From Pyronema omphalodes (Eukaryota; Ascomycota; Pezizomycetes; Pezizales; Pyronemataceae), in NCBI GenBank assembly GCA_024516155.1, contig JAJJXM010000013.1, forward strand, positions 248,001 through 312,000: a stretch of DNA of 64,000 bases, read 5' to 3'. The position numbers were made by a program, and so were the translations under genes. Below are positions 32,491 through 45,178 of the stretch, piece after piece (the first letter of the stretch is position 1; each line of letters opens with the position of its first letter). The notes under the pieces are model-generated. The model saw nothing but the letters and a program-made list of their open reading frames with translations. It was not told the DNA's origin and made no database searches.

Positions 32491-32880
32491 TTGTTCAAAC
32501 AAAGAGGCATACTAATTGAGTTCACAGTTTCTAAACGTGAGGGGTCCTAACGACATGACATGCCCAAGTTGTGACGTTGATTACATCCGTCCGGGCACGA
32601 CCCTGTGAGGCCACTGAAACTGTGGGTATCCCAGCAAATGGTGCAGCAGTGGGTGTGTAGACGGTGGAAGCATCTATCTTTCGTTTGATAGTGCTTGCGT
32701 CGTGCCAGCATTTCTTTCATCAAATGTATATTGATGGTAAGTACATAAAACAGCTTCTTTGAATGAAGGGTCGTACTAATGGAGTTCACAGTGACTGAAT
32801 GCCAGGCGCCTGAACGACATAATTTGTCCAGTCGTGGCCAGCATAGGCAGGCTACACGGATATTGTACCGGCTAGCCACG
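32490..32880 (+). repeat. Two diverged direct copies of a ~262-bp unit
   Basis: GACAGCTTGTTCAAACAAAG...GAGTTCACAGTTTCTAAACG...CCTAACGACATGACATG (32486-32570) is repeated as ACAGCTTCTTTGAATGAAGG...GAGTTCACAGTGACTGAATG...CCTGAACGACATAATTTG (32749-32830), an offset of about 262 bp. The 110-residue minus-strand ORF here spans the repeat and is not otherwise supported. Confidence 0.5.
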
Positions 32881-34787
32881 GCAAAAGTCCCGAGACGTGA
32901 TAGTTGTAGGAGTAGTCTGTTAATCCAACCGTGGATATAGCATATCTCTCGCGTGCGTCCTGTCTTTGAGAGAGTTTTTGTTGTTTGGGGATAGCTATTG
33001 AGAAAGCACTTTATACTATTTGTGTTTTTAATGACTTATTTAATATGTAGAGACCTGATGTATATAATATATTTTGTATCTGAAGGACTCGATGGCTGTA
33101 GAAGTTATTATGAATTAATCCAACCATGGATATAAAAATATAGTTCTGGCGTTCTTCCTTCCTTTTAAATGATTTTTTGCTTCGGTGCGGGTGGCATTTG
33201 AGAACCCTTATTGTAATTTTTTTGTTTGATAATTGAGTGGATATTTAGAAACGTTATGAACATATATTATTGCAATGAAAGCTAGTAATACCATTCCTGC
33301 GTGTTGTGAGTAATATGTATCGTCGACAGTACATATCATTGCGCTTCTGTTTGCCTGGTATAATAAGACTTCAGAAAATTAAGATGCATAATGTATGCTT
33401 ACCTGCTTAACTGCAACCACAACACCCCACTATAACATCCACAAACCCGTATCTTCCAACCCATAAAACCAGTCGCTCCAATCAACTCTTTAAATGAAAA
33501 TCCCCCAGACCCACTGCAGATGTATGTTCTTTTAACCAAAAAACATACTCAAACAACACAACATACCCATGCATCCCGCAACTTACAATCTGCAACTGTA
33601 AGTACTCCAAATTCCAATTTCCACACAACGATACAACAATACCCAGCACCTTCAACAAGACCATTCCCCAAGCACCTGCCCCAAACACCTTCAACAAACC
33701 CATAGCAAATCCTTCCGTATCCTTCCCTATCCCTCCCTATCCCTCCCTATCCCTCCCTATCCCTCCGTATCCCTCCGTATCACTCCGTATCATACCAGCC
33801 CTACAACAATTCCGAGGAGCCTTTCTTCAGATTCTTCGAATTCTTCGGATTCTTCAGATTCTTCCAATTCTTCCAATTCTACAGCGTTTTCTAGCATTTT
33901 ATACAAGTTACGACAACTGTTCTTAAACTGTACTTTAACTATACTTTAACCTTCGACAATTTTATGTGATACACGAGAATAGGGGATTGGGATTGGGATT
34001 GGGGTGAAAGATAGGGATTGATGATGATGATGATGATGATGGTTGGTTGGGGATTGGGATTGGGATTGGGATTGGGATTGGGATTGGGATTGGGATTGGG
34101 ATTGGGATTGGGATTGGATTGGGATTGGGATTGGGATTGGGATTGATGGTGGTTGGTTGGTTGGTTGGTTGGTTGGTTGGTTGGTTTATGGGAAGTGTTG
34201 ATTGCTGTTGTATACTCCAGCCACCCAGCCGTACCCTGGGTAGATATCGACATACTCCAGCCACACACACTCGTGAAATCCTTTCCTGCCACACACCACA
34301 TCACATCACATCACATCACCTCCCATCACCTCCCTTTCCTCCCATCACCTCCCATCACCTCCCACAAAACACAAAACAACATCCCCAAAGACAAAAAAAA
34401 ACCATATACGGCCGCATCCGTAAAAAATTTTTATTTTTCCCTAATTAAGTTCTGTTTTTTTGTTTGCGCACAGAAAGAAAGAACAAAGAAGAACGAGAAG
34501 AAAAGAAAAGAAGAAGAAGAAGAAGGAAACAGGAACAGGAACAGGAACACAAACATGAAGAAGAAAAAAGAGGAAGAAGGAAAGGTATGACAAAAAAACC
34601 TATGAACCCCTCCATAAACCCCCCATAAACCCCCATAAACCCTCCGTAAACACCCATAACCCCCCCCCCCCCCGCCCCCCAAGCCAACAAACCTCCCGCC
34701 CCCCCCCCCCCCCCCCAACCAACAAACAAACAACCCCTCCCCCCCCTCCAAACCAACAAAACACCATTACAAACCCCACGACGCCGC
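32880..34787. repeat. Intergenic simple-sequence cluster
   Basis: No gene. It contains TAATCCAACC(A/G)TGGATATA twice (about 32921 and 33116), TATCCCTCC(C/G) decamers (33711-33790), (GAT)n (34019-34041), a TTGGGA hexamer array (33981-34146), (GGTT)n (34150-34190), CATCA/CATCACCTCC repeats (34293-34360) and C runs (34660-34720). Long Ile/Gly, Asn/Pro and Gly-rich ORFs here are translations of these repeats. Confidence 0.75.
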
Positions 34788-37583
34788 CTAAGCCTCAGGA
34801 GTAAGTGCCAAATTCTCATCAATAAACCCCCTCAACCTCTTCCCCAACTCCCTATCATTCTCATCCTCCGCCTCCTGAGCACGGAGCCCATTCGAATGAG
34901 CATGAGCACACAGCGCTTCACCCGCCATTTTCTGCAGTTCCACCATTCCCTGTTCCATCAACGACGGATCAACCATAACACCAGGCACCATAGGAGCAAC
35001 CGGAGCGCCGGTATCAACACCTGATGGATTACCCGAGGTAACCATTTGGAACATTTGTTGTTCGAAGGAAGTTACAGCGGGGGGAGATTGTTGGGAGGAG
35101 ATATTGACAGCGTCAGGGTTTGGGATGAAGCGTTGTTTACGGATTTCTGGGGTATATTCGGATTCTAGTTCTTGTAGGAGTTGCTTAATGATTTCATTAA
35201 GGGGTCTGCGTTTGTGTGGGATGTGCTCGCGGAACTTTTTGTAGGCGTTTTTGAGGTCTTTGTGAGTCCTGGGTGGTGTGAGTATGTAGTCTATCGGGGC
35301 AGGAGGATTATGGGTGGCTTACCAGATGCCGACTTCTTTGTCGTACTTAGCGATCATGTCCCAGGGAATCTCGTTCTCTTGGGTGGCGTGGGAGTCACGG
35401 ATTCTAGGAATGTTAGTGATGTTATGAATAAAGCTCTAGGGGGTACATACTGAGTCAACAACCACTGTCTATCACCAGGAAGCATAGCGCTAATGTCGTA
35501 TGTGAGACGTTTCTTCTTTCCACCGACATAGGTTACTCCCAGGGGTGCAGCTTTGACTTTCTCCTTCTGAGCCAACATTTTCTTCCACTTGTACCGACAC
35601 TGGATTCGTGATCGCTTGTTGTCCATCTTATCCGACACACCGTCCAGTTGATCAAGACAGCGTCCTCCTCTTCAGGCGACGGTAGGTCCTTGCCTTCTTG
35701 AAGGAAGATCTGTTTTGTCTCCTCTTTATGTTGCATGACGGTATTCCTAAGCAGCGCTTCTTCCTCTTCAGACCAACGATCCGTACCACGATTGTCACCA
35801 CATTTGACGTAATTTCTGTATCTGTCTCTGCAATCCTCACCCATTCGTCCCAAAGCATCTCCAATGTCTTTCCACTTATTTCCCTTTTCTGCAACAAGAG
35901 AAGCCAACTCAGCATCCTCATTCGGAGTCCATTTGGCTCGCTGCTGGAAGATATGACATGATCGACGAAATGCTTGTATACTGAAGCACGACTCCTATTG
36001 GGGACCGCGTTGCAAATCGTATCCCAGAACTCATCCTTCTTTCTTGTATTACCCCAAACACGATCCTTCAACTCCTCCATTGACATGTTATGAACCCTGC
36101 AGTACTCATTCAGTGCCAGGTCGATGGTATGGCGTTCCTCGAGACTGAAAGTACCGCCGTTTACCATAGCAGGAGACGAAACACTCGGTGTGGCACCCCA
36201 GCTGATTTTTCCTTCTCCCGGGTTGGCAGTTTTGCGTTTATATGCTCTCCTTGCTGCACTTTCAGCAGTTTCGATAGAATCATCTTCTAATACATCCTGA
36301 GTGATGATGGCGTCGGAAAGAGGACCAGGCCGACGGCGTTTCTTGGCCTTGTTGTTGGGATCGTTAAAATCGGTGGCTGTGACAAGAGCGGCTTGTTCGT
36401 CCAATTGCATTAACTGAGGATCCACCAATTCGTTCATGGGGAGGGGAATGTCGGTCCGTTTCCGCTTCTTGGCGGACTTGTTTGAAGCAGCTGCATTTCC
36501 GACGGCAGGGTCAACCTCATTATTCTGGTTCACAGCGACGAATCCATCAGAACCAGCCATTGCAAGCTCAGTCATAATACGTTGCTCGAGCATGTCCTCT
36601 GAGGGTTGTTGCTCCGAGGTGGTGTTTGCCATGTGGGCGGCCAGGTGCTCAGTAATGATTTGTTGATCTGGGATTACCATATGCTGAAGACCGGACTGAT
36701 CGATAGGAGTGGCTTGAGGAATGTTGTTATTTCCGGTAGGCAACTGAAGTTGAACGTCTGGAACATTTGAAAGGGCGTCTGTCAAAGCGGTGACGGTGGG
36801 ATCAGCAATAACAGAGGTATCGACGTCATGATTTGCAGTTTCCATTGGACTGGGTACGAGATGCTCATCGACCTCCATAGCTACAGACTCATCAACCTCC
36901 CTGTGCTTCTTCGATCTTTTCTTCTTCTTCTTTTTAGGTTCGTCAACATCCACTTGCTCTTGATCATTAGTCTCATCTTGTACAACCCCGGCTTCGGATC
37001 GTAAATTCACAAGAGCTTCCGCAGTCTCCTGGACTCTTCCTTGTTGATCGGTTTCACCCTCGCCGTCCTTTGAACGATGTTTTTCTCCTCTTTTTCTTTT
37101 TTTCCCCAGCTTCTACAAGAACTTCAGTTTCGACATCTAATTCTTCAGCAGCATTCAAGAGAGAATCCGCAGGGGCCTCAGGCTGTCCAATAAGCGACAT
37201 TGAAATATCCTCAGCAGACTGTAATTTCTCATCCGTAGTTTGTTCCCCAGCTTCCAGTAGATGCTTATTTTCTTCTTCTTTTTCTTCTTTTTCTCTTGTT
37301 GTTTCTCCTCCAAATTTGTAGCATCAGTAGTAGTATTCGCAGCAGTAGTATTCGCAGCAGTAGTAGTAGTAGAAGCTAACAACTGTTCAGCAGCAGCAGC
37401 ATATTGCATAACCTCATTTTCGTCGACCTCTCGTAGCTGCTGACTCTGTTGTCCCTGCTGCTGTTGTTGCTGCTGATGAAGAAGCTCACACCAGACGACG
37501 ATAAATCCAGACGCGAATCTCGCGAAGGAGCCGATCCCATATCGGCATCAAACCAAAACCGCAGTATCGGCACCGTCTGACAT
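34788..37583 (-). CDS. REB1-like: Reb1-like Myb/SANT DNA-binding protein
   Basis: Nuclear factor of the Reb1/TTF-1 type, which binds promoters and rDNA terminators. The probable start is the ATG at 37583 (N-terminus uncertain). It has a glutamine-rich start, a long acidic and lysine-rich N-terminal half, then the Myb-like core. The core includes FWDTICNAVPNRSRASVYKH, KWTPNEDAELASLVAEKGNK, MGEDCRDRYRNYVKCGDNRG, RWSEEEEALL and RSRIQCRYKWKKML. Two introns near the 3' end are clear: 35404-35450 (GTATGT...CACTAACATTCCTAG) and 35269-35322 (GTAAGC...CACCCAG). The frame breaks four times (near 37270, 37095, 35966, 35637), each repaired by a single added base and mostly within short runs. The extreme C-terminus is acidic (34788-35054). 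Family assignment comes from the CRDRYRNYVKCG block. Confidence 0.75.
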
Positions 37584-40500
37584 ATATTCCTTTTTCCCTT
37601 TTCTATTTTATTTTCTCTTTAACGGGGGTAGATCTTTCAAACAACGGAAGGCGAAGCAAAGCAAAGCAAATTTTTTTTTTTTAATAGCCGTTGCTGCAGA
37701 AGTTTCGTACTCGCAAAGGGCGGGTAACAGGACCGTTTTTCGCAGCGTCGCGGAAACGGGGGGGGGTTTTTTTTTGCGTTCGCGTTTATATGGTTTTTTA
37801 TGTTCGTCGGTCGGTCGGTCGGTCGGTGGTGGGGTGCGTGGACGTTGCGTTGCGTGGGCGCGATAGGGTAATGAGGTTGTGGTGAGATCCGGACGAAGGT
37901 TGCTTCTACAACTGGAGGCGGGGGTGGTCGGTCGGTATGGTCCCAGTGTGCGATGGGTGAAAATTGCGTAAGCGCTAAAAAGGCTTGGCGTGGAACAATG
38001 CCTGTGGTGTGGGCCTGTCATGCCTGCAACGCAACGCAACGTAACGCATCGCAAGGCAACGATGGCCGATGTGTGGTTTTATGCGGGTTGAAATTAACAC
38101 GAGGGTTGTGGAATGAAAGAACTTTTCTTTCTTTATTCAACGGTTTATAATTAATTTTTTGGTTGATCGGAAGAATCGACTGTCTACAATTGTAAAAAAA
38201 AAAAAAGGCGGGGAGGGGGGGTGTTAAAATATTTCTGAAACGTTTTTGCACGCGAGAAACAGTTTTTAGCGCTATGTACATAGATATTTCTTCACGCTGT
38301 AAGCGCGTAATATCAAATTGTAAACTCTTTGAACGCTTAAAATACATTCCAGCATCTAAACATCGTGAAACTTCGAGAACACCATAACACTTGGTAATAT
38401 TTGGATGGTCTTCACTTATAGCGCTATATTCAATACTCCATTTTCAAATTCAATACCGTATATACTGCCGAATCTTTTTTTCAACTGCTGCAAGACATAT
38501 CAACGAATCTTCAGCGTCCACCAGACGAAAATGGTCGTAGAAAAAAAAACAAATTGTCTCCAGCCCAAACATCCAGATTCCCACGCCAGCATTGCCATCA
38601 TCAAAGACGACAATAAAAGAAAGCCCTTTGAGTACCACACTACAACCGGTTTACGCTATACGGAAGCATTTTTCCCCCTTCAATTTTTTTCTACAACATC
38701 TGAACCGACCTCGCAACCATATATATATCCAGTTCACCAAATAAAATCATAAACCAAGTAAAAAAAACAGAACCGACAATTCCCAGTTACAGGTAATTCA
38801 TACAATTTCGATATTCCGGATCACACAGTTATTTCGATTTTTCAGGTAACTACAATGCACAGACTAGTCACTAAAGAGACTCCATAAATATAACCCAATT
38901 TACCCACATCAAGACCCCCCCCCCCCCCCAGTGCACACAGAAATAAACCACGTATCCAACCCTATTTGAACCCATCGGTGGCCGAGCCCGCTAGTATCTC
39001 AACCCTCCTTATTCCACCAGCTTCAAGTAACTAGATTTCCCAGCCTTGACAAAATAGCGTTGAGCATGCTAGACTTTCCGTTCCCATGATGAGCGCCAAG
39101 TCAGAGATGATATTTTCCAAATTCAAAAGGATGGTGATATTTATATATATATATATAAATATAATATATATAATACCGGCATTCAATAGCAGCATATACT
39201 CTATACTCTATAAAAGAGACCATCGCGGGGCTCAAGATCAAGATCAACATCTTTAATCATAGCTGGCGTCAGTTGTGATTTTTGAGATCTTTTGACCCCC
39301 CCCCCCCCCCCCCACCGCCAAGGGATCCAGTTGGGATATAGGGAATTTCGTTATGTTATGTATAGATATATGTACTGGATAATATTTGTTGCTGCTTCGG
39401 AAAGTAGTTCGTCTGGAGAAGGATGATACAGCAGTTTCTGAAGTTTTAGGTAGTTTGGAATAGTTGGCCTGGAGACTGGGCTTTATGGTTCGGTTGAATG
39501 GTTGAATGGTTGACTGGTTGACTGGTTGACTGGTTGACTGGTTGACTGGTTAACTGGTTTTTGCGCAGTTGAACTAGTGTCATCAGTTTAATCAGTTTAA
39601 CTAGTTTAATCAGTTTATATCAGTTTATATCACCGACAGCAACAATAAACTGAACTAGGTTGCTCAATACTGTACAGTGCTGTATAGTTCTTAATTCTTA
39701 TATTAAACAATCCGAAAAGTCCGTACGGTCCGTTTTCGTCGTTACTTTAAACTGGTTTGTACGATTGGGAGGTCTGGAGATAAGTTGATTGAGATATCTC
39801 TTTCTCCACGGACCACGCGGGAACCTTTGTCATGTTAACATTATCGAGTAAGTACTTTCCAGCAATACTCCAAGCTGTGGAATCTCGACTACGGATACGG
39901 ATACCGATTTACATATAGCAGGTCTTATAGATAATACATAACCACAAGAATCACAAGAATCACAAGAATCACAAGAATCACAAGAATCACAAGAATCACA
40001 AGAATCACAAGAATCACAAGAATCACAAGAATCACAAGAATCACAAGAATCACAAGAATCACAAGAATCACAAGAATCACAAGAATCACAAGAATCACAA
40101 GAATCACAAGAATCACAAGAATCACAAGAATCACAAGAATCACAAGAATCACAAGAATCACAAGAATCACAAGAATCACAAGAATCACAAGAATCACAAG
40201 AATCACAAGAATCACAAGAATCACAAGAATCACACAAGAATCACAAGAATCACAAGAATCACATAGCCTCCACTAAAAAAAAGAAGAAAAACATAAAAAA
40301 GGGGAATCTGGAAGTGGATAATCACGTACTCACGTACAAAGTACATACAAGAGTACGTTTCGATTGACAGTTGTGGTGCCGGACTGCTAGACTACTAGTA
40401 ATGTACTATGTAATGTTTGTAATGTGTGTAACGTGTGTAACGTGGGATAATGATGTAGATTTGAAGGAATGAAAATGAATGAATGAATGAATTTATTGAT

Positions 40501-40758
40501 TGATTAGCCTTTTAAGTCAATTTAATGCGGTACTACTGTGATGCGGCTAGTTCTCATTCAGATATCGCCCCCCCCCCCCCCCCCCAGCCCTCTCCGCCCC
40601 CACCTTTTTTTACAAGGGGGGGTATAGAAACGCAAGAAAAATATGAAGAATAAAGAAAGAAGACAAATCATAATACAATGTATAAACATCCATTAACTCC
40701 CAAGCATCGCTCAATAACCAAATCCGCCAAGAAAAGAGAAAAAAAACCAACGCAACAT
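37584..40758. other. Intergenic region with satellites between REB1-like and RAD54
   Basis: No gene supported. It contains GTCGGTCG repeats (37807-37825), C runs at 38915-38929, 39296-39313 and 40568-40585, a (TA)n stretch (39143-39172), an octamer array TGGTTGAC (39490-39560) and the nonamer array at 39943-40262. The 38405-38752 ORF has no recognised domain. Confidence 0.6.
39943..40262. repeat. 9-bp tandem array CACAAGAAT, about 35 copies
   Basis: Nearly perfect head-to-tail nonamers over about 320 bp, with one 11-bp variant (CACACAAGAAT) near 40228. Because 9 is a multiple of 3, every frame reads as a simple periodic peptide (Cys-Asp-Ser or Ile-Leu-Val repeats on the minus strand). This explains two long but spurious ORFs. 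Confidence 0.95.
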
Positions 40759-43272
40759 CTAATGCGAAATATACTGAAAAGCCGCCGTTACAATCCCCTG
40801 TCCACTTTCCTGTCTCAGTAGCAAATCCTGTATATTTCCCAATCCACCACCTTTAACATCCGTAAAATGATTCCAAGTAGAAGTATCACCATACAACATA
40901 GCCGGGGCCTTAATAATCTGCCTTCCATCTTTACATCTCTTACATTTAAAGTATCATGAGTATCACTATACGTATCCGGACAATACTCAAAAAGCTTCCT
41001 TAAATCTTCACCAGAAAAATGTCTTTCAACATCCTCCCCGGCATCAACTACACAAGCAGAAAGTGATTGCTTATGACTTTGTCTCTGGAAGATTTTCTCC
41101 TCGATAGAACCCGTGGTGATGAATCGGTATACAAAACAATCCTTTTTCTGTCCATCACGCCAAACACGAGCCAACGCCTGTTGATCCGCCGCGGGATTCC
41201 AATCGGGATCAAAAAGCACCAATCGGTTCGCACCAATTAAATTAAGACCACAACCACCGGCCTTAGAAGAAAGTAGGAAGACAAATTCCGGACCTTCGGG
41301 ATCATTGAATTTATCCACCAATTTCTGTCGTTTGTTGACATTCATAGTACCGTCAAGTCGTAAACATCCATAACCCCTACTTCTGCAAAGACGTTCAAAC
41401 ACATCTAAAGTTTGGGTGAAGTTGCTGATTAATACGATTTTGTCGTTTGTGTCCTGCCGGATACGTGCAAGCATACGGTCTAACACTACCATCTTGCCGG
41501 AATACCATGTCTTCACCTCTCTATCCCTACTACCCCTGGAATCTTTGGGAACATAATCCTCCGGGAAGAACTTTTCGCAGCCCGGTAGGTCTCCCGGTAA
41601 CTCCAACAAATCCGGGTGGTTGCAAAGTTTTTTCAGCATACCAATAGCTTTAAGAGGTTGAGAACCTTTTCCTCTCAACAGCGCTTGGATTTCGGGTGAT
41701 GATACAAAGTATTTATAAAGATCCTCTTGGAAAGGTGCCGGTTTACAGAAAACGACATGTTCGTATTTTACGGGGAGGTATTTGGATAAGATATCGTTTG
41801 TGCGACGGATAATGAATTTATCGACGATAGCATGAAGATCCTTTAATTTTGCATCTCCTTTTTCGCGCTCGGCATCGGTACCTAAAGCGTCGCGACCTTT
41901 CATGATTGGTAGTTCGTAAACCTTGCGGAAATCTGCACGAGTACCAAGAAGGTTCGGATTGGCGAAAGATAATAGTGCGTAATATTCCGAAAGATCGTTC
42001 TGGATAGGAGTACCGGAAAGGATAACTCTTCTATCAACATTAAGAGCGTTAAGAGCAACATAGGTCAAGGAATCTGCATTCTTTAAACGATGTCCCTCAT
42101 CACAGAGCATCAAGCCAATTGGAACATCTCTTAAGTAATCTGAGTAAAGACGAAGAGACTCATAGGAAACAATTAGAACTGGACGAACGATACTTCGACC
42201 TGCTGCTATGGCCCATTGTCGGATTTGTGATATTAATTCCTCTTTACTGGCTTTTCCATCGATGGCGAAAGGGGTGACGGTGTCTTTGCCTAGCCATTTT
42301 ACGAGCTCGTTGGCCCAGTTCCGGACTAGGGAGGAGGGACAGGCGATGACACATTTCTGGATTGTAGTTTTTCCGGGTTCTGGGGATTGTTTAAGGAGGG
42401 TCCACATAAGTGTGATGCATTGCAACTATTCCCATACTATTAGCATCAATTTCCATGGCCCCCCATCCTGAACCCAGAGAAGAAAAAAAGTAGAATAAGA
42501 GGGAGCAACAACTTACAGTTTTTCCCAGACCCATTTCATCTGCCATAATACAACCCTTTGCATTCTCATCCACCAATCCCGTGGTACACCTATACATAAA
42601 CTTAACACCCTCAACCTGATGCGGTCTCAGAACCTTTGCCAATTTCGGATCCACAATAACCGGCACCTTAGGTCTTTCCTTCTGTTCCTTCAATTTATCC
42701 AAACCCAAGATCTCCCTTAAACTTTTATGAGTCCTAGACCTTTCCTTAACCTCAATCAGCGGGCCCTCAGCCCCTTCAACAACCTTAACCCTCTGTTCAT
42801 CCACCGTCGGATCATACAGAACAATTGCAAATTCGCCAGCAGGGTCATGTAACGGTCTCGCAACAAAAGCCGCCCCAATCCTCATTCCCAGCGCCGGGGC
42901 AGGACGATGAGGATTATACCCGCCAGCATCTTTATTTACCAACGGCACCGAGAATCGAGATCGAAACACAGCTTCTTTATCTTTTTTGGGACGAAAACAG
43001 GGAAGGCTTTATTGGCAGCTAGATTCCCGAGTGCGGACCGTGAACTGCCGTCGGGATTGAAGGCTTCGTCATCCCCGTCCCCGTCGCCGGGGGAATCGAA
43101 GTCGCGGCGCGTAGTTGACTTTCCGACGCTTACGAGGTGGGAGCGCGGGCTCCCGTCGTGTCGCTGGTGAGGGACATTTGAAGGGGGTTGAGAGACGTGC
43201 TATTGCTTCGGGACCTCCGACTGCGGTTTTGGGTTTCGCTGGTGTGGAGGAGCCCGGGGGGGGGCGTATCAT
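40759..43272 (-). CDS. RAD54: Rad54-type DNA translocase (SWI/SNF2 family)
   Basis: Homologous-recombination motor that works with Rad51. The N-terminus has PPRKRRKVNYA, then FSVPLVNKDAGGYNPHRPAP. Helicase motifs are I in GCIMADEMGLGKT, II in LMLCDEGHRLKN, III in VILSGTPIQNDLSEYYALLS, V in LLSSKAGGCGLNLIGANRLV and VI in QQALARVWRDGQKK. An intron at 42426-42516 (GTAAGT...GCTAAT...AATAG) joins exactly after GLGKT. The frame breaks near 43090, near 42985 (A run) and near 40945 (T run). After the last break it reads RCKDGRQIIKAPAMLYGD to a stop at 40759-40761. The start at 43272 is tentative. Confidence 0.9.
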
Positions 43273-45178
43273 CGTGTTGTGGTGGGGGGGGGGGGGGGGG
43301 GGATGCGAGCTGCGGCAATCTGTGGCGAGCGTGGGCGAGTAAGGCGGGAAGGATCGGTGACGTAATTCGATAGTTTCGTTCTCTATATTTCAATTCCGCA
43401 ATAAAAAAATCGTGAGACAATCTATAAGTAGTCTATGTAGTTTACTGCGAGTGAAGTGTGAAGTGTGAGGTGTTGGGTACGTGGACCGTAGACGTGGACG
43501 TGTATGTAAGTTCTATGTATGTAAACGGACGCGTACAGTAGTTTTTCGCGAGCCGGGAGTCGTTAGGTAAACTTTAAAGTACGCGGTGGCAACGGTGGCG
43601 TTACATAGATGACTCTTTGAACGCGGTATCACGTGATGGCGGATGGAAATTACGCATTATTATGGCTAGGCCTTATGGACGATTTCAAAGCGGGGTGAAG
43701 ATTCCAGAATTGACTTTTGTTTTTGAACGATTTTAGGTATGTATGGTAGAAAGTCTAAGGGGATTGTTTGGAAGTATGTAGCTCCGGTTAATTAAGAGAA
43801 CTCGTTATGAACACTTGATAATCCATCTGTGAATATGACCAAGGGCTTCCACAGCCCTGTACTTTGATTTCAAGAAATGGATGAAATAGAAAAAGTCAAT
43901 AAAGCTTCATGGGTTTTTCATGCCTCCAGAAATTACCCCGTGTCTCCGGGAATCATGACCGATGGGACCTCATTCATAATTGTAAAGTCAAAGTCCACCC
44001 TGCTAACCGGAAATATCAAATCAAGAAGCACCATAGCACATCCTACAAGCTTGAATCTAACCGGCACACTGCTACACTCGAACCACTTCCTGTTTCCCAC
44101 GAATTTCACAGGTGAGCCTCAGCCCACGAGTAATATTCAGTGGTCCATTTTATCGAAATGGTTTATGTATAGTAGAGATTGTAACATTCGTAAAATTTGT
44201 GCTTGAAAAGTTGATGGCTTGCTTATATTGACGAGCGTCTGAAAAGGCGAAGGATTGTTTTAGCTATTGCCATTGCTAACCGTGGCTGAGGATGGGCATG
44301 GCAACTTGATGTCGTTGTGGTGGGACTTGGAATCCATGGTGCAGGTGACTGAAAGGCGGGGATTATTCTTGGAGATGGCAATCGATGCGCTTGAGGATGC
44401 TGTTTGGAGGCGCGGATGGAGGATGTTGGTAAAGACAGTCGATGTACTCGTCGAGTATGAGCTGTAGGAAGTTGTGAACGAGTGATGACGTCGTAAGGAT
44501 GCAGAGAGGTTGTGAATGCGAAGGTCGATCTGGAGGAAGACGATGGCATGGTGCCACCGAGTTGGCAGGCAAACAACCAGGAAAACTCTTTTTTCGGCGT
44601 TGCCCAGGCCCCAGGCGGGTGCTCGCGGGGTGCCCCGCTGCTTGGCATGGAATAGTTTCAAGCACCAACCGTAAGTGACTAGCGTACAAGGCTGCGGCTC
44701 GCCCCACGATCAGGGTTGCTCCAAAGTCCACAGGGCCACAGGCACCCAGACTCTCTGGGGTCTGCGCATCTCACTGAATCTAGCCGTCTGTGGATATGGC
44801 GCCATACGCCAGATCACGATGGTTTGCATTTTGGGGAGGCAGCGACGCGGCTCAAAATGTCAGCTAATTTTAGAGTATGTAGTACGCAAGGTTCCAGCTG
44901 TCGAGCCGCGAGCGTATCTCCAAGCTCTGCCACACGCGATCCAAGGTGCGAAATCCCCTTCTCGAGCATCATGACAAGTAGATTTCTAACCATGTGTTAC
45001 CAGATTCACTCATTCACCGCAACATCCAATCCAATCCAATCCAATCTTCGCCTTTCGTTGGCCGGGCTTCATCTGAACTGGAACCAATTACCCTACAGTA
45101 CCCCGGAAAGCTCCCAATTTACATGCGCTATAGACGATAGCTGAGCTCGAGCTCCCCACCAAAACTGTACCTCCAAAA
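43273..45178. other. Divergent intergenic region, RAD54 to SWF1
   Basis: Contains a run of 19 G (43284-43302) just upstream of the RAD54 start and CCAAT repeats (45031-45050) before SWF1. Overlapping ORFs at 44223-44974 occur in four frames with no recognised domain. This could hide a small multi-exon gene that I cannot identify. Confidence 0.45.

Noticed and set aside
1..33000. RIP (repeat-induced point mutation) as the cause of broken frames
   Set aside because: RIP makes C-to-T changes; the breaks here are single-base length changes, and duplicated copies are not strikingly TpA-rich by eye. A RIP index calculation would settle this.
33981..34146. Interstitial telomere repeat
   Set aside because: The unit is TTGGGA, which is not a rotation of TTAGGG; a plain microsatellite is the simpler reading.
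39830..40237. Cysteine-rich and Ile/Leu/Val-repeat ORFs on the minus strand
   Set aside because: They are just the 9-bp tandem array read in frame; no unique sequence supports a protein.
44223..44974. Protein gene between RAD54 and SWF1
   Set aside because: Similar-length ORFs occur in four frames with no recognised motif; not enough evidence for a gene.
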